From Lithodes maja (taxonomy: Eukaryota; Arthropoda; Malacostraca; Decapoda; Lithodidae): 64,000 bases of DNA. A model generated the notes under the pieces. The model saw only the letters and a program-made list of their open reading frames with translations. It was not told where the DNA came from and did no database searches. Positions 20,628 to 31,493 of the stretch are shown piece by piece. Position 1 is the first letter of the stretch. Each line of letters starts with the position of its first letter. The DNA lies in the NCBI GenBank assembly GCA_037953745.1, contig JBAKBP010007152.1, positions 1 to 64,000 of the forward strand. The letters run 5' to 3'. The position numbers and the translations under genes are program-made.

Positions 20628-23600
20628 TTAGTAGTAGACATAAGCTTGGTGCTCCCTTCTCGCAGCTGTCCGGTTCAGGTGTTCCTTCAGGCTACGTCTG
20701 AAGGAATACAGTGTTCTCTTTTCACGGACTGACTGGGGTAGGTCGTTCCAGTCTTTGATGGCGGTGAAGAAGAATGTTTGCTTACCCTGTCCTTGGATTC
20801 TCGGGACCTTAAAATTAAACATCCTGTTTCTTGTATTATGTCCACTCCTCTCATTTGCTTTAACAAAATCATTCTTTAGGTACTCTGGAGCTCTGTCATA
20901 GAAAATTTTGAAGGCATTAGTGAGCCTGATTTGTTTGGCCCTGTCAGCGACATTGAGCATACCTAGTGACTGAAGTTGTTCCTGGCCAACATGTGATCTG
21001 GGTCCTAGGTTCAGCATGAACCTAACCATTTTATTTTGAGTGACCTGAAGTTTGTGCTGTGCTGATTTAGATGATGCAGAGTACCAGGATGACACAGAAT
21101 AGTCAAAATGACATTGAACAAGCGCTTGGCAGAGGGTCTTTTTGGTCGCCGCGGGCAAGCATCCCACCTGTCTATACAGGTATTTTATACGTGCTCTACA
21201 CTTACTCAGGATAGATTCCAAAATTGTTTCACCTGACAAACTCGCGTCCAGTTTTAGTCCGAGATATTTAACTTGTGACACTGTTGTTATAGGAATATCA
21301 TTACAGTTGACCGAGAAGCCCACAATGTCTTTCAGTTTGCGTTTTGTTCACATAAGATGGCTTCTGTCTTGCCCAGGTGAAGAGATAGTCTATTGTCCAC
21401 TAGCCATTCACTACATGATTCTAGTTCTTTAGAAAGTGAAGCGGCAATACTTATTGGGTCTTTTCCTGAAACCAGGAGCACGCTGTCGTCTGCATACAGT
21501 AATAATTTACATGAGACGCTCAGTTCCATGTCGTTCACATAACAGAGAAAGAGTAAGGGACCAAGGATGCTTCCCTGCGGGACCCCACAGTTAATTGGCA
21601 TAGGATCAGATATATTATCATCAATTTTGACTCTTTGGGTTCTACCACTAAGATAAGATTTAAACCAGTTCACAGATCCTATGCCCATTGCTTGTAGTTT
21701 ATTACATAGGATATCATGGTCTACTGTGTCAAACGCTTTTTGTAGATCAAGAAGAACCATACCGGTGTAGTTACCTTTAGACATTTCTTTACGAATGTGA
21801 TCCGTTAAGTGGATGAGACAGGAGTCTGTCGAGTACATGCATCTGAAACCTGATTGAAACTTATAGAATAGATCATTTTGTTTGAGGTAGTGTTCAATTT
21901 GGGTGTATACCGCTCTTTCAAGGATTTTAGATACAATACATAATATGCTAACTGGTCTGTAGTTACCAACTTCTAGTTTATTTCCTTTCTTGAATAGAGG
22001 GGTTACAATAGCTTCCTTCAGTTCAGCAGGTACAGTGTTGGTGTTAATTGACAAGTTGATGATGTGGGTTAGGGGGCCTGCAATACCAATGGCTCCATCT
22101 CGTAGAAATTTGGCAGGAATTTTGTCTGGTCCTGTGCTTTTATGTACATTTAGGTTAGACAGCTCGTCAAAAGTGTATTTTGGTGTAACATTTTGCAATC
22201 CAAATGTGTTTGGGTGTATGTCTTTATCTCTGTAGAAATTTCGAAAGGTGGCCGTTGTTGTCGTGTATTTATTGAGAGGTTGAGGTAGGTTCTGTGCAAG
22301 TGTGTTTGCTATGGAGGTGAAGAAGGAGTTGAAGTAGGTTGAAATTTGTCGTTTATCGTGGCAAATCTGATCATTAATGGTGAGAGCAATATTAGTGTTA
22401 GACGAATCCCTTGTCTTGTTGCTGTAGCCTGTTGTTTTTAGGTGCCTCCATAGTTTCTTTGGGTTATTCTGATATTCCTCTGCCTTATTGTGAAAATAAT
22501 TAGTTTTCGCTGATTTTATTTTCCTACTTAGTTTATTCCTGGCCCTGTTGAACTCATGTTTCAGACCTTGATCCTGTCTATGTTTCGCTAGCCTTTTTAA
22601 CAGATTGTCTCTGTGTTCCAGATGGTGTAGTATGTCATTGTTGATCCATGGGTCTGACCTTGCTTTAATTCGTATGTCTTTCAGAGAAGCTATTTCGTCT
22701 AGAATGTTTGTGATGATGGTTCTGAAGCCAACCCCTGCGTCATTAACGTTTGTACTTTCAAACACTGGAGACCAGTCTGTATTCCATAAAATGTCCAGAA
22801 ATGTTTCTTTATTGTAGTTTCTGAGTGACCTTGTTTTGATAATCTTGTGATTCTCTAGGGTAATTTTTGTGGTTTTTCGTGTGCAATATGTGACGAAGTG
22901 ATCACTTATCCCAGTCTGTATAACCCCTGATTGGGATATTTTGTCCTCTCTGTTACAGTTTATGTGGTCTATTATTGTGGCAGTGTTCTCAGAGATACGT
23001 GTGGGGGTTGTGATGAGTTGTTTGTGATTGTGCATTGTCAGTATATGCCTATATTCTCGTACAAGCCTATCATTTCGTTGTTTGTAACACAGGTTAAAAT
23101 CCCCTAGTATGATGGATTCATTCCGAGGGTCTAGCGATGACAACGTTCGTTCAAATTTGGTCAAGAATTGTGTGTCGTCTGGTGGCCTATAGCATACCCC
23201 AATTGTGATGGGTCTTGTCCTCGGCAGGTGTAGATTGATCCACAGAGCTAAGTGATTTTCTACATGGAGGTCGGTCCTGGTTGTGTGTGTGAGGTTGTTT
23301 TTTACATACAGACATACTCCTCCCCCATGCCTATTGCGATCATTCCTAACCATATTGAAACCTTGAATGTTTATTTCACCATCGTTTATACTTGAATCCA
23401 GCCAGGTTTCTGTGATTGCAATTATTGAAGCTTTGGCCTTATTAGCTAACAAGTTTAATTCTGACAATTTATGGTACATTGATCTGGCGTTAATGTGGAT
23501 AAGATGGAGCCCTTTGTTGGTGAACACTCTGTATTCATCTTTGATTTTGAATGTGTCCTGGCTGGATTCTGAGTTGTTAATACTAATTGGTTCATTTACA

Positions 23601-24598
23601 TTAATATTCGGTAATGAATGCAAGGCACATATGTTGCATAGGAATTCCCGTTCTTCACTGTTGGTCTTCTTAGAGATGCACTTCATGTGAGCTACAGTTT
23701 TACACTTAACACAGTTTATGATCCTTTGTTTTCTTGTTATGAGTGATTCACATATTTCACAAATGATTTTAGGACCCTTAATAGCTATTTCCCTACATTT
23801 ATCGCATTCCACTTCTTTTCTGCTAGTAACGTAAGTACATCGATCGTGTACTGTTTCATTACAACTACTACATTGTGACGTTGTACTCCTTTTGTTGAAT
23901 CCAATATCGCACACTATACATATTTTCCTGTTACTGTTCATCGTACGTCTGGCGGTGTGGTGATCAGCTGTGCGCCGTGAGCGGCTGATGGTGTGTGAGC
24001 GCGTGAGATGAGGACAGGTTGTGGCTCCCCCTTGCCCCCCTCCCACCCCTACCTGTATTTGTTGTTTTATGTCCTTGTTCTTGGCCGTTGTTGCTGTTAC
24101 TTCATTGTCGATGTGTTTGCTAGAGCTTCCTGTTTGTTTGGGTGTTCTGGTTGCATGTTGTGTTACTTGGGTCACCGATATCTGTGGTAGTGATGATACT
24201 GTTGAGTAGGTAGAATGTTGGCACTGTGCTGGCGGTTGCCCTGCGGTCTTGGTTGTGAGTTGGAGCGTGACGGGAGACTTGGGTGCCTGCTGGCCCAGTT
24301 TGTTATAACGAATTTTACTGCTAGGGACTGTTGAAATGTCGGTGTCTGCCTTACTTGTTTGGTGGTGAGGTTTCTTCAACGTTGAACTAGGGCCGGGGTT
24401 GATCTCTACATCTCCGCAGCTAATTAGAGTGTAGCACAATAGGTGTTGTAGCGAGGTTGTACCAGAGTATTTGCCCAGTCGCGGCGTCTTCCCGATATAT
24501 GAAATAGAACAGGCAGGAATGGTGACAGAAATTTCACTCGTGTGTGATTTCTGTGTGACGAGGTCCCTCAATACTTGTTTAGTGTTGACCTGATACAC
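20628..24598 (-). pseudogene. LINE D polyprotein: 2A-like, zinc fingers, endonuclease, RT (one frameshift)
   Basis: From the ATG at 24598: a 2A-like motif GDVEINPGP (residues 62-70); a Ser/Thr-rich linker; two Cys/His clusters at ~227-324 (ICIVC...CSSC...HDRC...CDKC and IICEIC...CVKC...HMKC...CNIC) resembling PHD-type fingers; an AP-endonuclease from ~364 (LHLIHINARSM, ITETWLD, ILGDFN, GISDHFVTY). The RT follows: NYRPVSILC, LLDLQKAFDTVDHD, CGVPQGSILGPLLF, LLYADDSVLL. A single frameshift near 21330-21350 separates the RT from its C-terminal 231 residues (20628-21323), which end with RRSLKEHLN. Apart from that shift it looks intact, so it is young. CR1/L2-group placement is by motifs only. Confidence 0.87.
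24389..24415 (-). other. 2A-like ribosome-skipping motif in LINE D
   Basis: The nine codons encode GDVEINPGP, matching the D(V/I)ExNPGP consensus at which ribosomes can skip a peptide bond between the final Gly and Pro. It lies 62-70 residues from the start, preceded by hydrophobic CYTLISC. Such N-terminal 2A-like motifs are known in some APE-type non-LTR retrotransposons. Activity is inferred, not shown. Confidence 0.8.
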
Positions 24599-24611
24599 TA
24601 CCGGTCCCCTC

Positions 24612-25161
24612 TGGAGTCATGAAAGAAATACTATCAAGAGCAGTGGATGTTGGTGTATCGCTGAAAAGGGAGGGAAATGAGTGGAAGCTACCTATACTGC
24701 TGTTTGCGGATGATACAGTTCTGATGAGTGATAATGAATGGGAGTTGCAGGGTCTGGTAAATGAGTTTGGAACAGTGTGCGAAAAACGGAATTTGAAGGT
24801 AAATGCGGGGAAGAGCAAGGTTATGGTCTTCGAAAGGGGTGAAGTCACAGAGTGTGAGGTGAAGCTGAACGGTCAGGCTATGGAGATCGTCAGCTCTTTT
24901 AAGTATCTGGGCAGTGTGTTGAGTAAAGATGGGACTATGGATGAAGAAGTGCGGGAGAGGTTACAACAGGGGAAGAGGGTTGTAGGAACGCTGAAAGCAG
25001 TAACAAGAAATATGGTGGTCAGTATGGAAGTGAAGAAATCCTCTCATGACAGTGTGGTAATCCCGACACTGCTCTCACTCTTGGTCTGAGTCTCTCAACC
25101 AAGAGTGAGAGCAGTGGAAATGAATTACTTCTGTGCGTGCGGAGTTACATGGAGGGATAGT
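24612..25161 (+). pseudogene. LINE C copy 2, part 2 (RT second half)
   Basis: Resumes with MKEILSRAVDVGVS and LLFADDTVLMSD and runs through FKYLGSVLSKDG to VVIPTL at ~25075. It then enters a locally rearranged segment (25079-25118) where a stretch has been replaced by its reverse complement, forming a hairpin. The frame is lost there. The copy is cut at 25161 by a CR1-like fragment. Confidence 0.88.
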
Positions 25162-26286
25162 TTCTTACAGTTTTCTTAGTTTTTTACAGTAGATCCTCTG
25201 GAAAAAGGCTAACTAGGCCTGTGTATCCAGCTCAGTGCCAGTACTTGCACTACTGCGGTCGTTCACGGTGTTGGCGGCGGCGGCAGCAGACGCAACATTT
25301 TTACTATTTTGTATTTTTGCTTTATAATCAAACTTCAAATCTTGTCTTCCCCATGCTTTATCAAGATTACTTTCAAACTTCCTTATTGATTCGGAGTCGA
25401 CTACATACTGGGGCAGTGCGTTCCACTCTATCATAAAATGAGTTCTTTGCCTTTTCAAGCCTATTTCTTTCTTTGTAAATTTTCTTAGAGTGTCCTCTCG
25501 TTCTTGTTCCCTCCCGCATCAAGGAGATACCTTCACACACATCCTCATCATACTTTCCTGACACTATCTTAAAAGTCGTTTCATATCCCCTCTCTTTCTC
25601 CTATATGCCAGTGTCGGAAGTCCCAGTGTCCTGAACCTCTGCTCATAGCCCGCCTTCTTCAACGTTGGTACTAGCTTGCTAGCTCTCCTCTGCACTTTCT
25701 CCACTGCTTCTATATCCTTTACCATATATGGAGCCCACACCTGGTTCGCATATTCCAGGTGCGGCCTAACCAGCGCTGTATAGAGAATCCTGAAGATTTC
25801 TTCGTCAAGTGACACAAATGTCCTTATCAGCCCTACAATTCTATTGGCTTTGTTTATCTTTTCCGCTAAATGTTCTGAGAAATTTAACTTATTGTCTATC
25901 ACTACTCCTATATCCTTTTCTGCATTCACTTCCTCCATCGCTTCATACATACTGTATCCTACCTTGTCTATCTTGCTTTTCCCAATCCGCATGTACTTGC
26001 ATTTTTTTGGATGAAAAGGCATTAACCAATGTTCAGACCATCCCTTCATGCCCTCCACATCTCCTTGAAGCAAACCCACATCTTCCTTACTCTTCACTCT
26101 TCTATACAGCTTAGTGTCATCCACATACAGGTACAGTATATCTCACTTCCATTAGTTATAACTTCAGGTAAGTCGTTGATAAATATAACGAACAGTAGTG
26201 GTCCCAACACAGATCCCTGAGGTACCCCACTTGTAATTTCCCTCCACCCCGAGCCTATTCCATTCACTAGTACCCTCTGTCTTCGA
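25162..26286 (-). pseudogene. CR1-like LINE E fragment inserted in LINE C
   Basis: Minus-strand RT remains in order: [15 protein letters not shown] (~26225), a [11 protein letters not shown] catalytic block (FADD changed to MDD), HPKKCKYMRIG, EKDIGVVIDNKLNFSEHL, RPHLEYANQVWAP and YDRVERTAPVCSRLR, with two frame breaks (~25564 and ~25400). The 3' end carries 10-base tail units (ttcttacagt type) at 25162-25200. Flanking gatag on both sides (left ...gggatag, right gatagacagac) looks like a 5-base target duplication. It is 5'-truncated. A very short copy of the same family lies at 59.6 kb. Confidence 0.83.
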
Positions 26287-26625
26287 TAGACAGACTAATG
26301 AAGAAGTAAGAAGGAGGTGTGGTGTGGAGGTAGATGTGCTGGAAAGTGTGAAAAGGAACAACTTGAGATGGTTCGGCCATATGGAACGTATGGAAAGCGA
26401 GAGAATGACTAAGAGGGTGTACGAGAGCGAGGTGGAGGGACAGAGAGGGAGATGTAGACCGAAGGAGAGGTGGAAGGATGGAGTGAGTAAGTATATGAAC
26501 GAAGGCGGTGCTGGTTGGGGGGAGGGGCGTCGACTGACTGGTGACATAGGCGCATGGAGGTGGTTCGTTCGTGGCCACCCCTTCGGGGATCACAGCGTCG
26601 GGCAATTTTGCTAGATAGACCGTAA
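26284..26625 (+). pseudogene. LINE C copy 2, part 3 (3' end)
   Basis: Matches LINE C from [18 protein letters not shown] through NNLRWFGHMERM to the C-terminal GHPFGDH, then gggcaattttgctagataga in place of the usual (ATAG)n tail. It completes the copy split by LINE D and LINE E. Confidence 0.88.
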
Positions 26626-26802
26626 TTTTAAGTACCGGTACAGTAGGCTAGACTTGAAGTATTTTTCAGTGTTACCGTAGTCCTATTGCTCATTATTTAC
26701 AGCCCAAGCTTTCAGAATGCACCTGGGATATCCTATATATTGATAATACTTAATGAGATGTGTGTATCCTTGCTTAATTATATTTTTGTTTCTACATTTC
26801 AG

Positions 26803-27211
26803 GGTGGCCTGTGGTCTAGGCTAGTTGGTAGCACGTTCAGCTCACAACCAAGGGGTTCTATGTTCGATCCCCGGGTGAGGGCTGGTCCTATTTAGATTGA
26901 GGTTTGATATCTACCTAGTACCCAACCTTAGCCGTTTCTGTCTGTCTCTTTTCCTGCCCTATTTTTCCTTCTAGGTGCTGGCGAGATTGCCTGATGGGGT
27001 GGCACTACAAGGAAGGCTGTGGACAGTGGGCGTATTGGCCCGAGGGTGCAAGCCCCTGGGCTGATGATTCCCTCCCCCGCTGCCCTCTCGGAGACAGATC
27101 TCATCTCACCCTAGCCCCTTCAGGGGCCTGAGTTTCTGGAGTGGCTTTGGTCCACCGAACTCGTGACTGTTCGGCCAGACAGTCCGGGGAACTACAACAA
27201 CAACTGTTGAC
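26803..27211 (+). mobile_element. tRNA-derived SINE with (AAC)n tail
   Basis: The head has a pol III A-box-like stretch (gtggtctaggctagttggta) and B box (tgttcgatcccc). The body ends with gactgttcggccaga and ggggaactacaacaacaac, closely resembling the 3' end of SINE-like elements 1-3. Sharing a 3' tail suggests that these families depend on the same LINE machinery. No protein is coded. Confidence 0.78.
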
Positions 27212-27440
27212 TAGTGTTTGTGCTAAATTTATCAGGTAGTATTTGTTATGGTATTTAAATATTTTACTTTTCGTTTTACTTATCTATATTTTTATTTATT
27301 TGTTAGTTTTGTCCCAAATATTTCATTGGGATTTTCTTTATTGTTGTAGGCCTACAGTAGATTATAAATACCGGTACATATTATTATTTTTGTTTGTATT
27401 TATTTGATCTTACTAATATACTAAGAGATACTAATACTAA

Positions 27441-27624
27441 GCGAGGTGGAGGGTCAGAGAGGGAGAGGTGGAAGGATGGAGTGAGGAAGTATATGAACGA
27501 AGGCGGTGCTGGTTGGGGGGAGGGGCGTCGACTGACTGGGGACAGAGGTGCATGGGGGCGGTTCGTTCGTGGCCACCCCTTCGGGGATCACGGCGTCAGG
27601 CAATAGATAGATAGATAGACTAAT
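27441..27624 (+). mobile_element. LINE C 3'-end fragment
   Basis: About 165 bases of the LINE C C-terminal codons (RWKDGVRKYMNEGGAGWGE...) followed by gtcaggcaat and (ATAG)n at 27598-27623. Strongly 5'-truncated, with a small internal deletion near 27465. The 27212-27440 stretch before it is AT-rich and unassigned. Confidence 0.85.
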
Positions 27625-27639
27625 ATTGGCTACTTTTCC

Positions 27640-27800
27640 TTCTGGGCGCAGGGGGCTAGGAATCCTCCTCCCCTTGTGTAATTCTCCTACTCAACGAGAC
27701 AGAGAAACGGGCCAGGGAATGCGAAAGTGGTCCCGGAACCTGAGAATAGGAACTTTAAATGTTTCTGTTCGGACTCTGTCTCGTGTCGGCCACCCCCAGC
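27640..27800 (+). pseudogene. Possible LINE endonuclease start fragment
   Basis: The segment around 27715-27770 can be read as RNLRIGTLNVS, which resembles the first strand of AP-type endonucleases (RIGTLNVGT). Only this short piece is recognisable. The following 27800-28184 is AT-rich with no gene seen. Confidence 0.35.
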
Positions 27801-28184
27801 ACTGAGGTGTGTGCGCCTTAGTTTATACATAGGCCTACATACAGTACAGTCAGGCTAATAAATTATGTCTCGGCACCAATTATATATCGATCAATAATTG
27901 GTATCAGCAATGTCTAAAACTTGATTTATTTGTTTTGAGTGAGATATACATTAATGTTCCTACACTTACCCACCCTATTCAACATCTGACAGACATTAAT
28001 ACAGTGTAGAGCGAGCCAAACGTACTGACAGCTGGGACATGACTTATTAGCACGACCGTACTTACCTATTTTATTACCTGTATGCTTGGTTGTCTTTCTA
28101 CTCAGCAAAAAGAGTGTTAAAATAGAAGGTAAATCCATAAAACTTATTCTTGCATTCTCAAGGTGTATCAGAATTTTGTATGTA

Positions 28185-28482
28185 TGTATATACTCAGGCC
28201 CAATCCCCACTTTTCCTATTCTTTTTTCTTTTTCCATTTCTTTATCTTTTTTGGGGGGATTGCCGACTCAAGACTGAGCCCGAATAGGGACAACATAACA
28301 GAAAGCAATGAACACATAAAAACAAAACACAAACTCACACACATCTAGGTCACCCAGGATAAGACCCAGAGACCAGGGTCACCAAGGTCCCTCCAGCACT
28401 CCCCCGGCCCCCGACCACCCGGAGAGGTTCCGATTTCAGCAGGCAGACATGCAGCAAAGCCAAAACCACAAGCCTGCCCATA
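28185..28482 (-). mobile_element. SINE-like element F, copy 1
   Basis: On the minus strand this matches 30888-31222: gggcttgtggctttggc..., ccctggtctctgggt..., gagtcggc-aatcccccc, and gtggggattgg. It ends in a gtatgtatgt-type tail at 28185. The copies are diverged. No A/B boxes were convincing, so the type of element is uncertain. Confidence 0.7.
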
Positions 28483-28679
28483 TAACTAATATAACTAATT
28501 TAAGTAATGACGTTTAACCTGTGCATCCCTGTTTTATCCTGCTGCTAATTGTAATTTCTCTTGATATGTCTTTATTGAGTTGTAGTAATGTCTTATCTCA
28601 TGTACAGTATGTAAATTAGATATACAGTAATTTAAATTAATCTAGGGCATACTTTAATGTGCATTAAAACTTTTATTAG

Positions 28680-29045
28680 TTTCTACTGATATTCGAAGGC
28701 TTTACTAAAGTCAATAGCAGTTACTGAACTCTTTAAAATTTTGAACAACTCGATACACAATATGTCAAGATAAAGATATTATCTTCTATTCTGCTACTGT
28801 TTAAAAAGCCTAATTGTCACTATCAATGCATTATTTCAAGTATGTGGTTCTTTATTTTTTCTCTCAGTGTGGCCATAAACATTTTATATGCTGTATTTGA
28901 TAGTTTCCAAGTTGTAATTATGTTTTTGGTATACAGTATTATAAACCAATGTTCTAATAAGTATCTCTCTACTTCATCTTTTTCCCTTATCGCTTCTTTA
29001 TTAAGGGTTTGAACTCTTAATCTTTTGTATTTTTTCATTCCTCTC
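28680..29045 (-). pseudogene. Ancient LINE RT relic
   Basis: Minus-strand fragments TTWKLSNTAYKMFMATLREKI (~28900), QLGFLNSSRIEDNIFIL (~28800) and AIDFSKAFEYQ (~28700) line up, in order, with the RT blocks NYRPISLL, QxGFxxxRSTxDNIF and DFSKAFDxV. Many stops and shifts. The region 28483-28680 before it shows nothing. Confidence 0.55.
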
Positions 29046-29179
29046 TAAAAAATGTTTGTGTATATAATTTGTATTTCTCATCTCTAGTTGTTTATTTGGC
29101 AGTGAGGAAGAGGCAGACCGAGAGTTAAGCCGGAGTCACACAAGCCGTTTTTCGAGCAATTTTTACAGGCAATTATGGT

Positions 29180-30165
29180 CTGGCAGCTTAAAAAGACAGG
29201 GATGTGTATTGTCACCATGGCTGTTTAATATGTTTATGGATGGTGTGGTGAGGGAGGTGAAAATGAGAACTATGGGATGAGGATTGGGTTTAGTAGGAAA
29301 GAATGGTAGAGATTGGGAGTTGAATCAGTTGCTGTTCGCTGATGACACAGCGTTGGTGGCGGATTCTGAGGAGAAATTGCAGCGGGTAGTCTAAGAGTTT
29401 GGAGTGGTTTGTGGGAGGAGGAAACTGAAGGTGAACGTCAATAAAAGTAAAGTAATGGCGTGTAGTAGGGGTGTTCATAGGGTGAATCTAAATGTGAGGC
29501 TGGATGGGGAAATATTGGAACAAGAGTGTTTTAAATATCTAGGAGGAACGATAAGCAGGAGTGGAGGTATGGAAGTGGAGATAAAACAGAGTGTGTGAAG
29601 GAAGGAAAGTTTTCGGAGCAATGGGAAGTATGTGGAAGACGAGAAATCTCTGAATGAAAGTAAAAAGTGCAATGTATCCAGGAATTGTTGTGCCAACAGT
29701 GATGTATGGGGCTGAGACATGGGCTCTGAAGAAAAAGGAGAGAAGAAAGCTGGATGTGATGGAGATGAGCTGTTTGAGGAGTATGTGTGGAGTTACTCGT
29801 AGAGACGGATTGAGGAATGAAGAGATACGTAGGAGAGTGGGGCAGCAGGAACATTTGTCAGCCAGAGTGGACAGAAGGGTGCTGAGCTGGTATGGTCATG
29901 TTGAACGAGTGGGAGATGAAAGGCTTACAAAGAGAATATATGAGTCAGATACAAGGGGAGATAGAAGGGCAGGAAGACCCCCATTGAGATGGAGAGACTG
30001 TGTAAGACAAGCTTTGGATGATAAAGGAATGACTATAGATCAGGCAAAGGAAGTGGTAATAAACAGGAATGAATGGAGAATGCTTGTGAATAGTTGAGTG
30101 AACACGTGGTCATTTGGGGGAAGGGGTCGGGCGCAAGCTGGACTAGATAATAGTCCATCAGGCGC
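29180..30165 (+). pseudogene. LINE G (second RTE-like family), 5'-truncated
   Basis: The RT C-terminal half: LKRQGCVLSPWLFNMFMDG (~29195), LLFADDTALVADSEE (~29335), KLKVNVNKSKVM, ECFKYLGGTISRSGG. After a frame break near 29600 it continues as VPTVMYGAETWALKKKERR, LSWYGHVERVGDERL and RRAGRPPLRWRDCV. Several stops. It is similar in layout to LINE C but clearly a separate family. Confidence 0.8.
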
Positions 30166-30221
30166 CTGGCCCGGGGAGACGATTAATATGAAGGGTGCGC
30201 CTGGAAGTATGGTGGGCGGTG

Positions 30222-30887
30222 ACCGGTCAACTCAACCAGTAGACCATTTCAACCAGTAGCTCTCAACCAGTACCAAATCAACCAATACGGTTAGGTTAGG
30301 TTGCCAGTTAAAGCTAGGATAGAGTTTAAGTTGTGTCTTTTGACTTTTAAGGCACTTATGTTTGGCGAACCTAAGTATCTTGCTGACCTCTTGAGACGCC
30401 CTTTAGCACGTTCTGGTGCGATCCTGAGAAGCGGTGATGATGTACTGCGTCTTGATGAACCGGTAGCTATCCAGCAGTCCTCTTTCTCTGATCGGTCCTT
30501 TTCTTTCGTGGCTCTTAGGTTATATAATGAATTGCCTTTATCAATTAGACAGCTGAACTCCATAGACTCTTTCAAAAAACAGTTGAAAACCTTTCTCTTC
30601 TGTAGGAGTTATGATCTTGCAAGTGGCACAGTGACAGGTCGTTACAGACTCTAACTGCTGCCATGTTAAATAATTGTTGTTACTTGAACTACAGGTGAAC
30701 TGCACCACACTTCTCTTGATTGTGGTGCACTGAGTTACGAGCGCTAGTGAATTCCTCTGGAAGAACTGGCGCTTGCGAGAAATAAAAGGCCAGATTATTA
30801 TTATTATAATTAGGTTAGGTTAGTACTATATTTTGGCACTGGTTGAGAGCTATTGGTTGAAATGGTCTACTGGTTGAGATGACATGG
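30222..30887. repeat. Palindromic MITE split by an L2-like LINE
   Basis: Left arm 30226-30300 and right arm 30812-30885 are reverse complements: caaccagtagaccatttcaa with gctctcaaccagt on the left, and their complements on the right. In each arm a ggttagg-type run adjoins the inserted LINE. The MITE has no coding capacity. Confidence 0.78.
30299..30811 (+). pseudogene. L2-like LINE 3' end
   Basis: An open frame 30301-30654 encodes the LINE C-terminal domain: KARIEFKLCLLTFKAL, GAILRSGDDVLRLDEP, QQSSFSDRSFSFVALRLYN and SFKKQLKTFLF. Its 3' UTR contains gagcgctagtgaattcc then ggaagaactggcgctt, a predicted hairpin shared with the copy at 18.9 kb, and ends with (ATT)n. 5'-truncated. Confidence 0.82.
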
Positions 30888-31222
30888 AACCGTGGTGGGC
30901 GGGCTTGTGGCTTTGGCTCCGCTACATGTCTGCCTGTCGAGATCGGAGCCTCTCCGGGTGGTTGGAGGCCGGGGGAGTGCTGGAGCGACCTTGGTGACCC
31001 TGGTCTCTGGGTATTCTCCTGGGTGACCTAGATGTGTGTGAATTTTGTGTTTTGTCTGTGTTTGTTCGCTGTTTTGTTTTGTGTTTTCCTGTTCTTGCTC
31101 TGTCTTGAGTCGGCCACCCCCAAGAAAAAAAATAAATAAAAAAAAAAAAAAAAAAATAGAGGGAAAAAAAAAGGAAAAGTGGGGATTGGACCTGAGCATA
31201 TAGATAGATAGATAGATAGAAT
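30888..31222 (+). mobile_element. SINE-like element F, copy 2, with (ATAG)n tail
   Basis: Plus-strand counterpart of 28185-28482, with a polyA-rich stretch at 31126-31175. It ends ggggattggacctgagcata and then (TAGA)n. The tail microsatellite is the same as that of LINE C, but I see no other shared 3' sequence. Mobilisation by LINE C is a possibility only. Confidence 0.7.
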
Positions 31223-31374
31223 AGCTTAAAAAATTACCCCTTATCAGAGTTCAGCCGCCTAACATACTCTACATGCAGTCTAGTTGCTGATACCAGTAAA
31301 CAAAATTCCTGAAATATAACTAGAAAAAACTTGCTCATGGAAAATTGACGGAAAAATCGCTTGTGTGACAGCAG

Positions 31375-31491
31375 CTTTATACAAGTGAAAGGAAGGTGGA
31401 GTGGGAGGACGGACGCTGACTGACAGAGGACAGAGTTGCTTGGAGGAGATGCATTCGTGGACATCCCCTTGGGGATTAAAGCATTCGGGAA
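31375..31491 (+). pseudogene. Diverged RTE-like LINE 3' end
   Basis: The sequence aagtgaaaggaaggtggagt to ggggattaaagcattcggga resembles the last codons and 3' end of LINE C (GHPFGDHGVRQ region) with many substitutions. It is cut by the MITE that follows. Confidence 0.5.
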
Positions 31492-31493
31492 TA

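Larger units (their letters stand above)
20283..24611 (-). mobile_element. LINE D (L2/CR1-group) with 2A-like motif, inserted in LINE C
   Basis: A nearly complete APE-type LINE on the minus strand. Its 3' end is an AATAAA-like signal plus a long (ATT)n tail (20283-20330), and its 5' end lies a few bases upstream of the ORF start at 24598. It splits LINE C copy 2 between ...tatatgga and tgga(g)tcatgaaag, suggesting a 4-5 base target duplication. Confidence 0.85.
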
